Assembly (NCBI RefSeq): GCF_002886045.1 | Contig: NZ_CP025791.1 | Span: forward strand, 1,999,001-2,063,000 | Direction of reading: 5' to 3' | DNA from: Flavivirga eckloniae | GTDB lineage: Bacteria; Bacteroidota; Bacteroidia; Flavobacteriales; Flavobacteriaceae | DNA: 64,000 nt | In this document: positions 34,077 through 44,539 of the stretch, one piece after another | Layout of the letters: every line of letters begins with the position of its first letter | Position numbering within the stretch: position 1 is the stretch's first letter | Translations under genes and position numbers: made by a program | The notes under the pieces: generated by a model | The model's database searches: none | What the model was told of the DNA's origin: nothing | What the model saw: the letters and a program-made list of their open reading frames with translations, nothing else

Positions 34077-35282
34077 TTAACTGTGGTTTTCTATTTTCTT
34101 TATTAAGTCCATTGTACTATTAGTATCTGAGCCTGATTCTTTTGATTTTTTTATGGCTCGTTTGGCAAACAGAAGTGCTTCTTCTTTTTTACCTAACTTA
34201 TATAGTATACTTGCTTTGGTATCCAGGTAATGGCAATAATTATGATGGTTTTTATTTGTTATGTCCAATGCTGTATTGATCCAACTTAATGCTATATTCA
34301 AGGCACTCTCGTCATTTATATTATTTTTATAAAACAGGTAGGCGCACTCATTCAATGTTAAAGCATTGGGTTTTTTAAAGCTATCAACGTAACCAACAAC
34401 GACCTCTACATAGCTTTTCCAATTTTTATCTCTACTAAAAATGACTCTTTTTGCAATAAAAGTTAAGTAGTCAGCTTCATTGGGATAAAAATTCAAACTA
34501 ATATGAGATAATAGTAATGCATCATTTTCTTTATTATTCTTTCTTTTAGAAATTGTTGTGTTTATATAGTTCTTATACACGTAAAAAAGAGTATAATACA
34601 CTGAATTTAGTGTTGCTTGAACTCTAACTGGCTCCTTGTTCTTTGCTAAATATCCTACAACAGAACTAAAAGGATTATTCAAATATGCTTTAATTAACTT
34701 TAGATTCTCTAAAGATGTCCAGTTTTCTTTTTCAATCATTGTAAAATACCATAATGCGATTTCCTCTGTTGGTAGCCCCCTCCCTTTTAATAAAGAAAGA
34801 TACTTCAGGATAAATTCTGGTTCTCTATTCCCATTATTATATGCAGACATTAATGATACAAAGTCCTTTTCTGAATTTAATGTTTTCTCCCCAAGTTTTA
34901 GAAATTCTTCCCTTTCCAAAGCCCCCGTTTTTCTATTTATTTGCTTTCCGTTATTATCTATAAATAAAAAAGAGGGGTAACTATTAACCTCATATATTTT
35001 TGTAAAATCTACACCTTCTTCTTTTTCAGCATCAATTTTAAAAGAAATAAAGTTAGTATTATAAAAAGCCCCCACTTTTTTATCCTTAAAGACATATTTA
35101 TCCATCTTTTTACATGGACCACACCAAGTAGTATAGACATCTACAAAAATCAGCTTGTTTTCAGCTTTAGCTCTGGTCTTAACCACTTCCCAATCACCTA
35201 CTTTAAATTCAATTCCTTGTGCCTTAATGCTCCCATAGATTAGAGACAACAATATACCAATTAATAACCTGTTTATTTTCAT
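34077..35282 (-). CDS. Secreted thioredoxin-fold protein with helical repeat tail
   Basis: A signal peptide (LIYGSIKAQG) is followed by a thioredoxin domain (about 25-150) with the redox motif TTWCGPCKKMDKYVF near residue 54, typical of DUF255/DsbD-gamma-like thioredoxins. The C-terminal 240 residues are helical with a TPR-like end (DTKASILYKLGKKEEALLFAKRAIKKS). It should act in the periplasm, perhaps reducing or forming disulfides in imported or secreted proteins. It lies in the SusC-SusD-peptidase operon, where such thioredoxins are often found next to peptide-uptake systems. Confidence 0.85.
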   Translation of the reverse strand: MKINRLLIGILLSLIYGSIKAQGIEFKVGDWEVVKTRAKAENKLIFVDVYTTWCGPCKKMDKYVFKDKKVGAFYNTNFISFKIDAEKEEGVDFTKIYEVNSYPSFLFIDNNGKQINRKTGALEREEFLKLGEKTLNSEKDFVSLMSAYNNGNREPEFILKYLSLLKGRGLPTEEIALWYFTMIEKENWTSLENLKLIKAYLNNPFSSVVGYLAKNKEPVRVQATLNSVYYTLFYVYKNYINTTISKRKNNKENDALLLSHISLNFYPNEADYLTFIAKRVIFSRDKNWKSYVEVVVGYVDSFKKPNALTLNECAYLFYKNNINDESALNIALSWINTALDITNKNHHNYCHYLDTKASILYKLGKKEEALLFAKRAIKKSKESGSDTNSTMDLIKKIENHS

Positions 35283-35409
35283 ACGTTTATTTTTATTACT
35301 TTTTTCTAATTACCATAGTCTCATGTCTTTGATCTTTCATATTTTGCAAACATCCATTGGATGAATCCCCTTCTTTCAAACAACTTTTAACAGCTGTAAG
35401 TAGGAAGAG

Positions 35410-38076
35410 TTAATCAAGTTTTAAATATTTATCAAACCACATCTTGATACGCCTAGTTAAATCTAATTGATTTTCTGCTTTCATCAAGTTATGCTCATCA
35501 TTTTGATATAATAACAATTCGCAGGTCTTGTTTAAACGACGAAGTCCGAAATACATTTCAAGACTCTGTCTGTAATCCACAGTACTATCTTTTTTCCCTG
35601 CCCATAGCAGTAAAGGAGTGCTCACATTCCTTAGATGATATATGGGAGAATTATATATGTAGGCTTTTGGGTTTTCATAAAAAGAATCTTTAAAATTATA
35701 TTGCCAATCTTCAAACTTCTTCATGTTATCTAGATGATAATAACTTACTAAATCAGATACTGCTGCCCCAGCAACAGCTGCAGAAAAAAGATTACTCTGA
35801 GAAATTATGAAATTGGTTTCATAGCCTCCAAAGGAATGACCAGCGAGACCGATATGATCTGCATCCACAACTCCTTTTTTGACAACTGCCTTAACACCAG
35901 CTTCTACACAACGCACTGCGGACATTCCCACATTATTAAATACAGGAACAATATCAGGATAAAACATAAAATAGCCAGCTGTGGTATAATTAGAAGTATT
36001 TAATCTATCGCTACTGTATTCTGAAGGGTTTTGATATAGGTGTAATTTATCAGAAAGTTTTTCATAAACCTCCACAATCATCGGGTATTTTTTTTGGGGA
36101 TCATAATTTGCAGGATAACATAGAGCGCCTTTTAGATCTTCTTCGTTAGGTCCTTTATAACGTACCTGTTCGGAATGCCCCCAATAAAATTGTTTTTGGT
36201 GTGTATTGCTCTCTACTAAAACTTTTGAACTAGAAGTTTTATCACTTAAATACATGATTCGAGGTGAAATGTTGAAAGACTGTTCTACATAAGTGTAGCT
36301 TTTTCCCTTATGGGCCTTCCTTAGATCACTAATATGCTTATGTTCATATACCAAAACTCTGATTCCCTTTCCTGGCTCCCAAACAGAATATCCTGACGCC
36401 TTATCTGCACCTTTTATATAGAATGTCAAACCTTCTGAAAGGTCAATTTCCTGTGTTGTCTTTATAATGCTGCTCACTCCACTAACGCCATAAGCAGATG
36501 ATTTAATTTGACCTTTATACAATATGGAATTACTATAAACACGATGCTTGATTTGAGATGATCTCCCTTGAGTGATTTTTTGGGCTTTTCCTTTTGGAGA
36601 AATTAGCCAAACATCATATTTATCATAAACAATTAATTGTTTATCACCTTTGGTCCATCCTGGTGCCCCATAAGGTTTTACTCCATTCTTATGAGGATGC
36701 TTTGGGAAATCCTTATGCCACGCTATCGGTATACCTTTAGTAATATTGGTATGGGTTTTCGTCTCTAAATCATAAACCCACCAGTGCTTATCCTTAAAAT
36801 AATTAATATATTTACTATTAGGAGATATATGAGCAATCCCACCAAATTGTCTTAAAAACAAATTAGATTTTTTTGTTTTCAAATTCATCAGGTATAGGTC
36901 ATTATTCTCTTTTACTGCAAAACTAGGCTCATATGTTAAAGGATTATATGACAGCATATACTTTTCATTATTCGTAATAACAGCCTTAGGAAGAAGATTT
37001 GTCTCTAAAACAGTTACCTTCCCTGTCTCTGGAAACCAAGACACCAATCTTGCTCCATAGTTCTTCGAATTTTGGTTTCTTTTACGGGTTGGATATAACT
37101 CTTTATCACTTGCCTTCCATTCCTCTACTCCGACACCCTTATTACTAATAGATTTTGGCACATTTTCCAATCTAGAAACATTAAAATAGAGTCCTGCCCC
37201 GGCTGGAGCAAATTTCAGTTTGAATCGGTGATATATTATGCGCCTTCCAATAAATAAGTTATTATCCGAAAAAGTATCCAAACTATACAATTTCGATTTA
37301 TTTTTTAAGGTTTTATAACAATAGATTTTATAAGCATTTTGAATCTTTGTAGCACCAAGTTTTTCTTGTAAAAACGCTAAAGCCATTCCTTCTAAGTTCC
37401 AAGTCAATCCTTTATAATTGTGTAAATTATTTTCAGCAATAGTTGTTGTAGATACTGTTGAACCTAGAAATAGAATTTTAACCGCCTTTTTCTCTTTTGT
37501 ACTTTGAATATAAGCCAATTGATTTGAGTACGGGTTTGCCAAATAATCATTTACGTTTGCTATGGCATCTACTTTTCCTGTTTTTAAATTACGAATTATT
37601 AAACTTGACACCTTATTGACATCGTCCGTTTTTATATACATTAAATAATTCCCATCTGAAGAAAATTCAAATTTAGTTACGTTTGAAATCCATTGCGTAT
37701 TTCCTATTTCTAAATTCAGCAATCCCAGACCTTTTTTTGCGACCAAACAAGCAAACCATTTACTTCCAACATTAAATTGGTGGATTCCTCCTGATGAAAA
37801 ACTATACTTTAAAGCGTTTTTAGTAGATTGAAGAAACAAGGTGCTTTCATCTTTTTTATACTTAACATATGTAAGCCAGTCACCGTTATCAGATATGAAA
37901 TAATTCTTTATGTTTTCCCATAACTTGTAATCTTCAGGAGTTAAATGCCTTTTTTGTATTGTTTTAATTTGCTGAGATGCCTCACTATCACTATTTCTTT
38001 TTATAAGCGACTGTGCATTTATTTGTAAACTTAAACCAAGTATATATGATAATAATATTATGGTTGTTTTTTTCAT
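35410..38076 (-). CDS. S9-family prolyl-oligopeptidase-like serine peptidase, secreted
   Basis: An 888-residue protein with a signal peptide ending LQINAQ. The N-terminal two thirds form a beta-propeller-like region (repeated KGKAQKITQG and YDLETKTHTNITKG-type blades). The C-terminal alpha/beta hydrolase carries the S9 catalytic triad: Ser in GLAGHSFGGYETN (near 746), Asp in WAGKKDSTVDY (near 829) and His in YQNDEHNL (near 863). It should cleave short peptides in the periplasm. The operon neighbours (SusC/SusD upstream, thioredoxin downstream) suggest that peptides brought in by the SusCD pair are trimmed here. Confidence 0.88.
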   Translation of the reverse strand: MKKTTIILLSYILGLSLQINAQSLIKRNSDSEASQQIKTIQKRHLTPEDYKLWENIKNYFISDNGDWLTYVKYKKDESTLFLQSTKNALKYSFSSGGIHQFNVGSKWFACLVAKKGLGLLNLEIGNTQWISNVTKFEFSSDGNYLMYIKTDDVNKVSSLIIRNLKTGKVDAIANVNDYLANPYSNQLAYIQSTKEKKAVKILFLGSTVSTTTIAENNLHNYKGLTWNLEGMALAFLQEKLGATKIQNAYKIYCYKTLKNKSKLYSLDTFSDNNLFIGRRIIYHRFKLKFAPAGAGLYFNVSRLENVPKSISNKGVGVEEWKASDKELYPTRKRNQNSKNYGARLVSWFPETGKVTVLETNLLPKAVITNNEKYMLSYNPLTYEPSFAVKENNDLYLMNLKTKKSNLFLRQFGGIAHISPNSKYINYFKDKHWWVYDLETKTHTNITKGIPIAWHKDFPKHPHKNGVKPYGAPGWTKGDKQLIVYDKYDVWLISPKGKAQKITQGRSSQIKHRVYSNSILYKGQIKSSAYGVSGVSSIIKTTQEIDLSEGLTFYIKGADKASGYSVWEPGKGIRVLVYEHKHISDLRKAHKGKSYTYVEQSFNISPRIMYLSDKTSSSKVLVESNTHQKQFYWGHSEQVRYKGPNEEDLKGALCYPANYDPQKKYPMIVEVYEKLSDKLHLYQNPSEYSSDRLNTSNYTTAGYFMFYPDIVPVFNNVGMSAVRCVEAGVKAVVKKGVVDADHIGLAGHSFGGYETNFIISQSNLFSAAVAGAAVSDLVSYYHLDNMKKFEDWQYNFKDSFYENPKAYIYNSPIYHLRNVSTPLLLWAGKKDSTVDYRQSLEMYFGLRRLNKTCELLLYQNDEHNLMKAENQLDLTRRIKMWFDKYLKLD

Positions 38077-38205
38077 AGAAAACTTTTTATGATTATTTCC
38101 TAAAACAGAATATAACTAGGTGTTATTTTTCTGTTTGTTATTATTATTCAAGCTTTTTGAAAGTTCATTATGCCCGCATCTATATAGGAATGGAAAATAG
38201 GCTTA

Positions 38206-39681
38206 TTAATATCCATTATTTTGAGGCAATAAATTGGGGTTCAATAAGATTTCGGGTTGAGGAACAGGAAATAAAATATCTCTGTCCTGCCAATTGGGTT
38301 TTATTGGTGCCAAGACTTCTGCTGCATGTCCTGCCCTTCCCAATTCAAACCAACGTTTTAAATCGAACCATCGATGCCCTTGTTCTGTAAAGAATTCTAC
38401 ACGGCGTTCCTGAAGAATAGCTTCTAACAATTCATTAGTAGTAGCTGCCGTTGTATTAGGCAATCCTGCCCGGTTTCTAATTACATTTAAATCTGACTGT
38501 GCTCCAGGTATATCACCAAGTTCTAGCCTTGCTTCTGCCCTTATTAAATACTGTTCTGCCAAGCGAAATATGACGGGATATTCAAATGATGTAGGCACTT
38601 CTTCATTATTACTATTTAAGATAAATGTATCACCCGCTTCTTTGTATTTATAGGCATGGTAAAACGTTTCTGTCCCAATTACGACGCCTTTTACCCAGCT
38701 AAATTCCCAATTAGATTCACTTGAGGACCGTAAATCATTAGGTTCAAAAACACCTTCAACTAAGACTCTAGATAATGAAGGCCTAGTACCAGGAGTAGTT
38801 GTAAAAATGAAATTAAGTCCATCCCTTGTATTTTCTCCTTCCAGTTCTGATTTCAATTGCCAAATAGTGCCTGATGAATTTTTTAAGAATACCTTAGCGA
38901 TATCTGATTCCAACACGAACGAATTAATAACATTAGATGCCATATCTGCTGCATTATTCCAATCTTGTTTGTACAAGTAAACTCTGGATAGCAATGCTTC
39001 TGACACTTTTTTATAAACTCGTGTTCGTTCTCCTGAAATATCATCTCCTAACAAATTAGAAGCCTTTATTAAATCATTAATTATATTATTATACACCTCA
39101 CTTACAGGGGTACGCGATACTGTTGTATTTGTTATATAGTCGGTTGTTGCGACATAGGGAACCGGACCATAAAGTTGTACCAACAAAAAGTGTGAATACG
39201 CCCTTATAAACCGTGCTTCTCCTAATAATTGATCTCTATCTTCTGCGCTTATACCTATTGACCCCTCAACACCTTCTATAATTGTATTTGCTGCATAGAT
39301 CACATTATAAGAATAACTCCACCAACTTGCTGATCCGCCACTTGATGATATGGTATGCTCATAAAACGTATTACTGATGAGAGAGATATCCAATTCGTCA
39401 GCATATAGTCCTAAATTCCTTGAGAAGCCACTATTACTATTTAGCACCCCTCCATCTCGCATTTTGGCATAGACACTTCTTATAGCAGAAGTTGCGGTAT
39501 TTATATCATTAAAAACTGTTTCTGAAGTTAGTTGGGTTTTAGGAAGGTCTACATCGACAAAACCACTACAGCCAAATAACAAAAAAAATGCTAAACTTTT
39601 TATTGTGATAAGCCTAATAATTATCTTATTTATTGAGCAGTGTAAAATGTTCTTATGTTTTATATTTCTTTTAATTCCCAT
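38206..39681 (-). CDS. SusD/RagB-family surface lipoprotein
   Basis: A 491-residue lipoprotein with a long basic lead and lipobox at LLFGC. Typical SusD/RagB features are seen: DVDLPKTQLTSETVFND near the start, TPR-like helices (SHFLLVQLYGPVPYV; EALLSRVYLYKQDWNNAADMA) and the C-terminal QYLIRAEARLELGD, then ILQERRVEFFTEQGHRWFDLKRW. It caps the partner SusC barrel and binds cargo at the cell surface. The start is ATG 39681, the only Met before the signal. Cargo cannot be read from the sequence; the peptidase next to it argues for peptides. Confidence 0.93.
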   Translation of the reverse strand: MGIKRNIKHKNILHCSINKIIIRLITIKSLAFFLLFGCSGFVDVDLPKTQLTSETVFNDINTATSAIRSVYAKMRDGGVLNSNSGFSRNLGLYADELDISLISNTFYEHTISSSGGSASWWSYSYNVIYAANTIIEGVEGSIGISAEDRDQLLGEARFIRAYSHFLLVQLYGPVPYVATTDYITNTTVSRTPVSEVYNNIINDLIKASNLLGDDISGERTRVYKKVSEALLSRVYLYKQDWNNAADMASNVINSFVLESDIAKVFLKNSSGTIWQLKSELEGENTRDGLNFIFTTTPGTRPSLSRVLVEGVFEPNDLRSSSESNWEFSWVKGVVIGTETFYHAYKYKEAGDTFILNSNNEEVPTSFEYPVIFRLAEQYLIRAEARLELGDIPGAQSDLNVIRNRAGLPNTTAATTNELLEAILQERRVEFFTEQGHRWFDLKRWFELGRAGHAAEVLAPIKPNWQDRDILFPVPQPEILLNPNLLPQNNGY

Positions 39682-39693
39682 TATTGTATTTTT

Positions 39694-42600
39694 TTAAAAC
39701 CCCAAATTAAAACCCAAAGTAAATTGTTGTAATGGTGGTAATGTATTTAACCCCATATCTGGTTCTGGTCCATCATACGATGTGATAGTAAATAAATTTT
39801 GACCTTGCAAATAAATATTTAAATCCAATCCGTTGGTCACCGTTTTGGGTACCCTATAGTTTAGTAATACACTTTGTAATCGAATATAAGAAGCGTCTAT
39901 TACGGTTGCATTGCTGTTTCTATATCTAGATCCTGCATCAAACACCTGACTGTCAGTTATAGAATAGCGTTGTATTGGATTCTGATCACCAGCTTGACGC
40001 CAGCGATTTAATATTGCTACAGGAACATTCAATGGTGCTCTTCCAGGGTCAGTTCGCGTCAGTCGCTCTAACAAGCTTGATGTTTTTTGTTTCTTAAATT
40101 GAAAAAACACATTCAATTGAAAGTTTTTATACTCTAACGTATTACCTAACCCTCCAAAATATTTAGGTGTAAAATCTACAATCCTTAAAAGGTCACGACC
40201 ATTTATAACTCCATCATTGTTATAATCTTCAAATTGAGCTATCCCAGTTTCTGAATCTACACCAATGAAATGATAACGTTTTCCTATACTCAACGATTTT
40301 CCAATAACATACTGATTATTATAGACCGAATTTTCAAGATTAGGAAATGCTACTAGTTTGTTTCTGTTGGCAGAAATATTAAACGTGGTCTGCCATTTAA
40401 GATGATTGTTTTTAATATTGGTTGAATTGAAGTCTATCTCAATACCTGAATTTTCTACAATAGCATCTAAGTTATCATTTATACCATTAAAACCAGTAGT
40501 TGTAGGTAAAGGTCTTTCTATTAACTGATTAGATGATCGGTTACGATACCAGGATGTGCTTATAGAAAAACGTCCTTTAAAAAACCCAAGTTCCAAAGCG
40601 GCTTCTAATTTCTTAGTCTCCCCCCAAACAACATTTGGATTATATAGCCGCGTAGGTTCTAATCCTGAACCATTGTAGCTGCTACCGTCCAACTCAAAAG
40701 TATCTAAAAAAGCATAATCTGGAGACGTATCACTTCCTGCAATGCCATAACTAGCGCGCAATTTACCAAAGCTTAAGACGGTATTATCTTTAAGAAAACC
40801 CTCTTCAGAAAATATCCATAAAGCACCTATAGCTCCAAAATTACCAAATCTTTTATTAGGTCCAAAACGAGAAGAACCATCACGACGCCCTGTTAGGTTG
40901 ATAATATATCTATCTTTCCAATCAAAATTCAGTCTACCAAATATGGAATGAAATTTGTACTCAGACTCTCGATCTATTCCTATTTTAATAAAATTAGCTG
41001 CACTTAAACTCAATAGCAAATCATTACTTGGGAAATCTCTTGCGAATAGAGCTAATTGCTCATTTTTATCCTGTTGAAAAGTCCCTCCAATTAATAGTTT
41101 TAATTTGGCGTTATCCCAATGCTGTTTCCAGTTCATTTGTGGTTCTATAATCCAAGATTTACGATTTCCCTCATTTCTTTTAATGGATGAAAAGCTGATA
41201 TCTTGCCCTTGAATTATATTGGGATCCCAAGCAGTTGTTGGTTCGGTTAAATAAGATTTCAAACGATAATCTGTATATCCCATACTGACTTTAAACTCCA
41301 ACGAAGATATTGGACTATAAGACAAAACTGTATTTGCGATAAGGCTACGTGTTACCGCGTTATATTTTGTTTCCAAAATAGCTAAAGGATTTAGCCAAGT
41401 AGAATTTTCCCAGTTTAAGTTTCCTTGATCATCATAAAGTGCCGGAGCATTTGGTGGCAAAATTCTAGCCTGCGCAGTCAAATCAGTACCCGGCAAATTG
41501 TTGGTATCCCCACTATAATTTACGGATACGTTTAACTTAAATCTTTCATTTTTAGACTGATGATTTGTATTTAATTGAACTGAAGCTTTGTTATACATAA
41601 AATCTCCTGGAAAAACTGTGGATTGGCTTACATAACCACCACTTAACAAAAATTGGGTTTGTGCACTTCCTCCTGACAAGGATAACTGAGCATTTTGTCT
41701 ATACCCTGTACCTCCAATTAGTACCTTCTGCCAATCTGTATACCGACTTTGATCCCATATAAATAAATCTGGATAATCTGACTTATCCTCCGTTGCTACA
41801 GGCCACAAATTATCATTAATCAATGCTTCTTGGCGCATTCCCAAATATTGTTCGGTATTTAATAGATTCACAAAACGGGGAACATGACTTAAAGTGGTGC
41901 TAACATCAAGCTTGACTTTTGTTTTTCCTACTTGCCCCTTTTTAGTTGTAATCAAAACTACACCATTGGCACCACGAGACCCATAAATAGCTGTGGCATC
42001 AGCATCCTTTAATACCTCTATACTTTTTATATTTGCAGGATTAATACTATTGAGAGGGCTTACTCTTTGACCAATAATATGATCAGTTATAAAAGTACTT
42101 TCCAATGTAGCTGAACTATACGGAATCCCATCAATAACATATAAAGGATCATTATCTATATTTCCACTACTCACTCTGCGATCCAAAAAATTCTGTCCTC
42201 TAATTTGGATGCGTAAATTTGCCCCTGGGAGCCCCGTGTTTTGTGAAATATTAACCCCTGATAGGTGTCCTTGCATAGCAGCTAAGGGATTATCAACTGG
42301 TTGTTTTTCGATAGTTTTTGCTGTTATACTAGCCACACTCCCCGTTTCCTTTCTTTTTGTAGACTTGTAATACCCTTTTATAACTACTTCATCTAATTCA
42401 CTTAAGCTTTCATTAAGACTTACATTTATTGTAGTCTGGTTTCCTACGGTGATCTCTTGAGACTCAAAGCCCATGGATGAAAACACCAGTACATTGGCTG
42501 GGTCCTGCACTAAAATTTCATACAATCCATCAAAATCGGTAACGACTCCTTTATTCGTACCTTTTATTAAAACAGTTACACCAGCCACAGGAACCCCATT

Positions 42601-42960
42601 TTGGTCCTTAACACTACCTGAAACAGAGTGTTGTTGTGCTTTGGAATGATGAATCTTCTCCTTTATAATAATTGTATTGTTAGATGAAAAAATCACGTTT
42701 ATATTCTTTCCTGACAAACTATTACTTAGCAATTTGTTTAACCGAATAACACCCTTTTTAAGATGTACATTTGGAAACCCTTTAAACATATCGCGACGAT
42801 ATACAAACATATAATCTGTTTGCTTTTTAACTATTTGGAATATTTCATCAATAGATATAACTTTATCTTCAGTTATCCTGATTTTGTCATTTTGGGAAAC
42901 CCCATGCCTAGGAGCCAAACCAAATAGTGTTGTACAAAACAATAAAATAAAAGTTCGCAT
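39694..42960 (-). CDS. SusC/RagA-family TonB-linked receptor with STN signalling domain
   Basis: An outer-membrane transporter of about 1090 residues. I start it at ATG 42960 (MRTFILLFCTTLFGLAP), giving a signal peptide; the frame is open to 43020. Next come an STN domain (about 30-95: ISIDEIFQIVKKQTDYMFVYRRDMF), a carboxypeptidase-like domain (VSGSVKDQNGVPVAGVTVLIKG), the plug (VKDADATAIYGSRGANGVVLITT, given in part) and the barrel ending FTLGFNLGF. An STN domain usually touches a FecR anti-sigma factor in the periplasm, so this receptor is expected to signal. The nearest FecI/FecR pair lies at 58.2-60.6 kb, about 15 kb away on the same strand. Confidence 0.93.
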   Translation of the reverse strand: MRTFILLFCTTLFGLAPRHGVSQNDKIRITEDKVISIDEIFQIVKKQTDYMFVYRRDMFKGFPNVHLKKGVIRLNKLLSNSLSGKNINVIFSSNNTIIIKEKIHHSKAQQHSVSGSVKDQNGVPVAGVTVLIKGTNKGVVTDFDGLYEILVQDPANVLVFSSMGFESQEITVGNQTTINVSLNESLSELDEVVIKGYYKSTKRKETGSVASITAKTIEKQPVDNPLAAMQGHLSGVNISQNTGLPGANLRIQIRGQNFLDRRVSSGNIDNDPLYVIDGIPYSSATLESTFITDHIIGQRVSPLNSINPANIKSIEVLKDADATAIYGSRGANGVVLITTKKGQVGKTKVKLDVSTTLSHVPRFVNLLNTEQYLGMRQEALINDNLWPVATEDKSDYPDLFIWDQSRYTDWQKVLIGGTGYRQNAQLSLSGGSAQTQFLLSGGYVSQSTVFPGDFMYNKASVQLNTNHQSKNERFKLNVSVNYSGDTNNLPGTDLTAQARILPPNAPALYDDQGNLNWENSTWLNPLAILETKYNAVTRSLIANTVLSYSPISSLEFKVSMGYTDYRLKSYLTEPTTAWDPNIIQGQDISFSSIKRNEGNRKSWIIEPQMNWKQHWDNAKLKLLIGGTFQQDKNEQLALFARDFPSNDLLLSLSAANFIKIGIDRESEYKFHSIFGRLNFDWKDRYIINLTGRRDGSSRFGPNKRFGNFGAIGALWIFSEEGFLKDNTVLSFGKLRASYGIAGSDTSPDYAFLDTFELDGSSYNGSGLEPTRLYNPNVVWGETKKLEAALELGFFKGRFSISTSWYRNRSSNQLIERPLPTTTGFNGINDNLDAIVENSGIEIDFNSTNIKNNHLKWQTTFNISANRNKLVAFPNLENSVYNNQYVIGKSLSIGKRYHFIGVDSETGIAQFEDYNNDGVINGRDLLRIVDFTPKYFGGLGNTLEYKNFQLNVFFQFKKQKTSSLLERLTRTDPGRAPLNVPVAILNRWRQAGDQNPIQRYSITDSQVFDAGSRYRNSNATVIDASYIRLQSVLLNYRVPKTVTNGLDLNIYLQGQNLFTITSYDGPEPDMGLNTLPPLQQFTLGFNLGF

Positions 42961-43378
42961 AATGACCTTTAAAAATGCTTCCTCAAAACAGAAAAGCACG
43001 CGGATTAATTCAAATTTCATAAATTTACATGTAATTTGTTAATTCATTTTTATAATTAATGAATGCATCTTAAAGGGATTACAGTTTCTTACTTACCAGG
43101 TGTGAACTGTTTTCCTTTTTTGTTTATTATCTTAACCACTAACTACAATTCAATGGCTATCCTTTTATTTTATTATTAATTTTACTTTGGGTGAAAATCG
43201 AAATTCATCCTTAAATCATGAAGACTATCTCATTTTTCATGAAAAAGAATTGTTTTTCTTTTTGTGTTTGTCATCATCATTTTTTATTGAAGCTCACTAA
43301 ATTATATAGATGCCATTCTTATATACTTTACTTGAGACAGACAAACTTTTTGCAATCTTTTATCAATTAAAATAAATA
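42961..43378. other. Upstream region of the SusC operon
   Basis: These 418 AT-rich bases should contain the promoter of the SusC-SusD operon. I cannot pick out a convincing -33/-7 pair, as expected if an ECF sigma factor is used. No gene is seen. Confidence 0.45.
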
Positions 43379-44539
43379 TCACTTTTTAATGATTCTTTTA
43401 ACCTGCACACCCTCATCGGCATGTACTTGTAAAAAGTATACACCTTTCGACAGGTGCCCTACGTCTATACTTTCATCTTTACTTTGTAACACCCTTTGTC
43501 CTAAACTATTATATACATTTGTGAATTTTAGATTCAAAATATTTTTAATATAAATTACGTTTCTTACGGGGTTAGGAGACACTATTATTTTTGATAATGT
43601 ATCATTTTGAACGGATAATGTAATAGGATTTACCGAAATATCATCAAACCCAAAATTTGCCGATCCTGTGGACGAGGTTACAGTTATAGTGGTTACATTG
43701 GTCCAATTCAAATCAACAGGGCTTTCACCTGGAGCCGATCCACTTGTTAATACTACCATTTCTGGCGATCCGCCTCCATCTGGTGTAAGGGTATAGGTTA
43801 ATGACTGAGCCGAAGCTGAAAACGGCAGTATCGAATTTACATTCACCGCTTCACTAAAGGTAATTGTTAATGAAGTCGGCGCTATGGTCGTCATTGCGGC
43901 ATCTCCCGATGTTCCAAATGCTCCCCCTCCATTTACTAGCCTTAAGTCCGATGCACCAGATAAGGTCATCGTGATTCCATCTATTGTCTCGGTGATATTA
44001 TCTCCGTTATCTGTAGCATTTGTATCAAAATCAAATACGGTAGCTGGTGGGCTACTAATGGCACTCACCGAAATATCATCAAATCCAAAATTTGCCGATC
44101 CTGTGGACGAGGTTACAGTTATAGTGGTTACATTGGTCCAATTCAAATCAACAGGGCTTTCTCCTGGAGACGATCCACTTGTTAATACTACCATATCTGG
44201 CGACCCACCTCCATCTGGTGTAAGGGTATAGGTTAATGACTGAGCCGAAGCTGAAAACGGCAGTATCGAATTTACATTCACCGCTTCACTAAAGGTAATT
44301 GTTAATGAAGTCGGCGCTATGGTCGTCATTGCGGCATCTCCCGATGTTCCAAATGCTCCCCCTCCATTTACTAGCCTTAAGTCCGATGCACCAGATAAGG
44401 TCATCGTGATTCCATCTATTGTCTCGGTGATATTATCTCCGTTATCTGTAGCATTTGTGTCAAAATCAAATACCGTTTGTGCATTAACGGTATTAAAAAC
44501 AATTGTTAAAACAACTAGTAAGAATGTAGTTTTTTTCAT
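43379..44539 (-). CDS. T9SS-secreted protein with two copies of a 145-residue beta-domain
   Basis: A 386-residue secreted protein. After the signal (TIVFNTVNAQ) come two nearly identical domains, each starting VFDFDTNATDNGDNITETID and ending SSTGSANFGFDDISV, then a type IX sorting domain (SKIIVSPNPVRNVIYIK, LSKGVYFLQVHADEG, ending RIIKK). I do not recognise the domain; it looks like an all-beta module. The same domain occurs three times in the protein at 53224-56064. The DNA copies are also very similar (435-base periodicity), so recent duplication is clear. The protein is probably attached to the cell surface or released. Confidence 0.85.
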   Translation of the reverse strand: MKKTTFLLVVLTIVFNTVNAQTVFDFDTNATDNGDNITETIDGITMTLSGASDLRLVNGGGAFGTSGDAAMTTIAPTSLTITFSEAVNVNSILPFSASAQSLTYTLTPDGGGSPDMVVLTSGSSPGESPVDLNWTNVTTITVTSSTGSANFGFDDISVSAISSPPATVFDFDTNATDNGDNITETIDGITMTLSGASDLRLVNGGGAFGTSGDAAMTTIAPTSLTITFSEAVNVNSILPFSASAQSLTYTLTPDGGGSPEMVVLTSGSAPGESPVDLNWTNVTTITVTSSTGSANFGFDDISVNPITLSVQNDTLSKIIVSPNPVRNVIYIKNILNLKFTNVYNSLGQRVLQSKDESIDVGHLSKGVYFLQVHADEGVQVKRIIKK

